DNA of 64,000 bases from an uncultured Aquimarina sp. (lineage in GTDB: Bacteria > Bacteroidota > Bacteroidia > Flavobacteriales > Flavobacteriaceae), in the NCBI GenBank assembly GCA_947498815.1, contig CANMLU010000009.1, forward strand, positions 1 to 64,000. Reading direction: 5' to 3'. A program made the position numbers and the translations under genes. The notes below the pieces were generated by a model that had not been told where the DNA came from, made no database searches, and saw nothing but the letters and a program-made list of their open reading frames with translations. This document shows positions 63,663-64,000 of the stretch, piece by piece. Every line of letters begins with the position of its first letter. Positions within the stretch are counted from its first letter, which is position 1.

Positions 63663-64000
63663 ATGAAATCACTAATTACGCTGAGGGCTATCGCCCTGCT
63701 TTTTTTGTTGTTATCCAGTATAGTAGTATTCTCACAAAACAACAAAAAAGAAAATGACTCGATTAAAAAAGCTACCGAAGAACTTCCTTTAGAACCAGAA
63801 CGAAATATATCCTTTACTACTAATAAAGGAACATGGATTTCTTTGGATGTAAGCCCAGATGGAAAAACTATTGTCTTTGACCTCATGGGAGATATTTATA
63901 CAATCCCTATTGAAGGTGGTAAAGCAACACAAATTACTAAGGGTATGGCCTATGATGTCCATCCAAGATATAGCCCAGATGGCAAATCATTAGTTTTTAT
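63663..64000 (+). CDS. Start of a secreted PD40 (TolB-like) beta-propeller protein
   Basis: The first 112 codons of a protein running off the window. A signal peptide (about 1-23, cleavage after VFS) is followed by a charged linker and then PD40/WD40-like strands: 'SLDVSPDGKTIVFDLMGDIY', 'IPIEGGKATQITKG' and 'HPRYSPDGKSLVF'. In Bacteroidota this start is typical of amidohydrolase-family proteins with an N-terminal propeller, or of S9 peptidases; the cut-off prevents a decision. Confidence 0.8.
   Translation, partial: MKSLITLRAIALLFLLLSSIVVFSQNNKKENDSIKKATEELPLEPERNISFTTNKGTWISLDVSPDGKTIVFDLMGDIYTIPIEGGKATQITKGMAYDVHPRYSPDGKSLVF

Overview
The window looks like chromosome of a low-GC marine Bacteroidota, most likely a Flavobacteriaceae (Aquimarina-like is my guess, not proven). 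Support: three proteins end in type IX secretion (T9SS) sorting tails, many lipoproteins carry flavobacterial lipoboxes, several promoters fit the Bacteroidota TAnnTTTG -7 element, Shine-Dalgarno sites are largely absent, and families such as DUF4136, DUF4230, DUF5522 and DUF5117/5118-type metalloproteases are present. No rRNA, tRNA or CRISPR array was seen.

Layout. 1-3.2 kb: a CxxCH haem lipoprotein and a phosphatidylserine-decarboxylase-like enzyme. 3.2-10.5 kb is accessory: a reverse transcriptase of the defence/Abi type followed by a trypsin-like protease, a 26-bp perfect palindrome, a three-TM protein, an orphan paralogue (second copy at 15 kb), a GC-rich patch, and a family of about 190-bp repeats, one of which contains a GIY-YIG nuclease gene exactly where the other copies have a short spacer. 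10.5-14.6 kb: a secreted zinc protease and an S41 peptidase. 15-18 kb: a ricin-lectin protein with a helical N-terminus, divergent from a TIR-like protein. 18-21.6 kb: a minus-strand hemL operon. 21.6-27 kb: small lipoprotein and membrane genes and a 1198-aa repeat protein. 27.4-28.4 kb: ssb and a PepSY-like protein.

28.6-38.2 kb is a seven-gene plus-strand operon headed by a Crp/Fnr regulator. It holds a degenerate-phosphoesterase/kinase-like/Omp85-barrel protein, a Rieske-GltB-type FMN protein, a beta-barrel protein, two small proteins and a Rieske-ThDP enzyme fusion, followed by a CPA1 antiporter. 39.7-43.5 kb has two paralogous Crp/Fnr genes around an alpha-carbonic anhydrase, next to a membrane protein. 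FNR-type boxes (TTGAT-N4-ATCAA) lie at the same distance from -7 elements upstream of the anhydrase and of the membrane protein. 43.6-51 kb: two giant T9SS proteins (a subtilase and a metallophosphoesterase) sharing domains. The 845-bp gap at 51.06-51.9 kb holds four more FNR-type boxes, three phased at exactly 22 bp.

51.9-59 kb is a compact unit: a CbbX/SpoVK-like AAA+ ATPase, two coiled-coil proteins, a solute-binding protein fused to an OmpA peptidoglycan-binding domain, an ABC permease and an ABC ATPase. 59-64 kb: a membrane protein, an FG-GAP T9SS protein, a membrane/coiled-coil protein, a GH25 lysozyme lipoprotein and the start of a PD40 propeller protein. The strongest candidates for poorly described systems are the RT-protease pair, the two Rieske fusions in one operon, the AAA+/OmpA-ABC cluster and the GIY-YIG repeat element.
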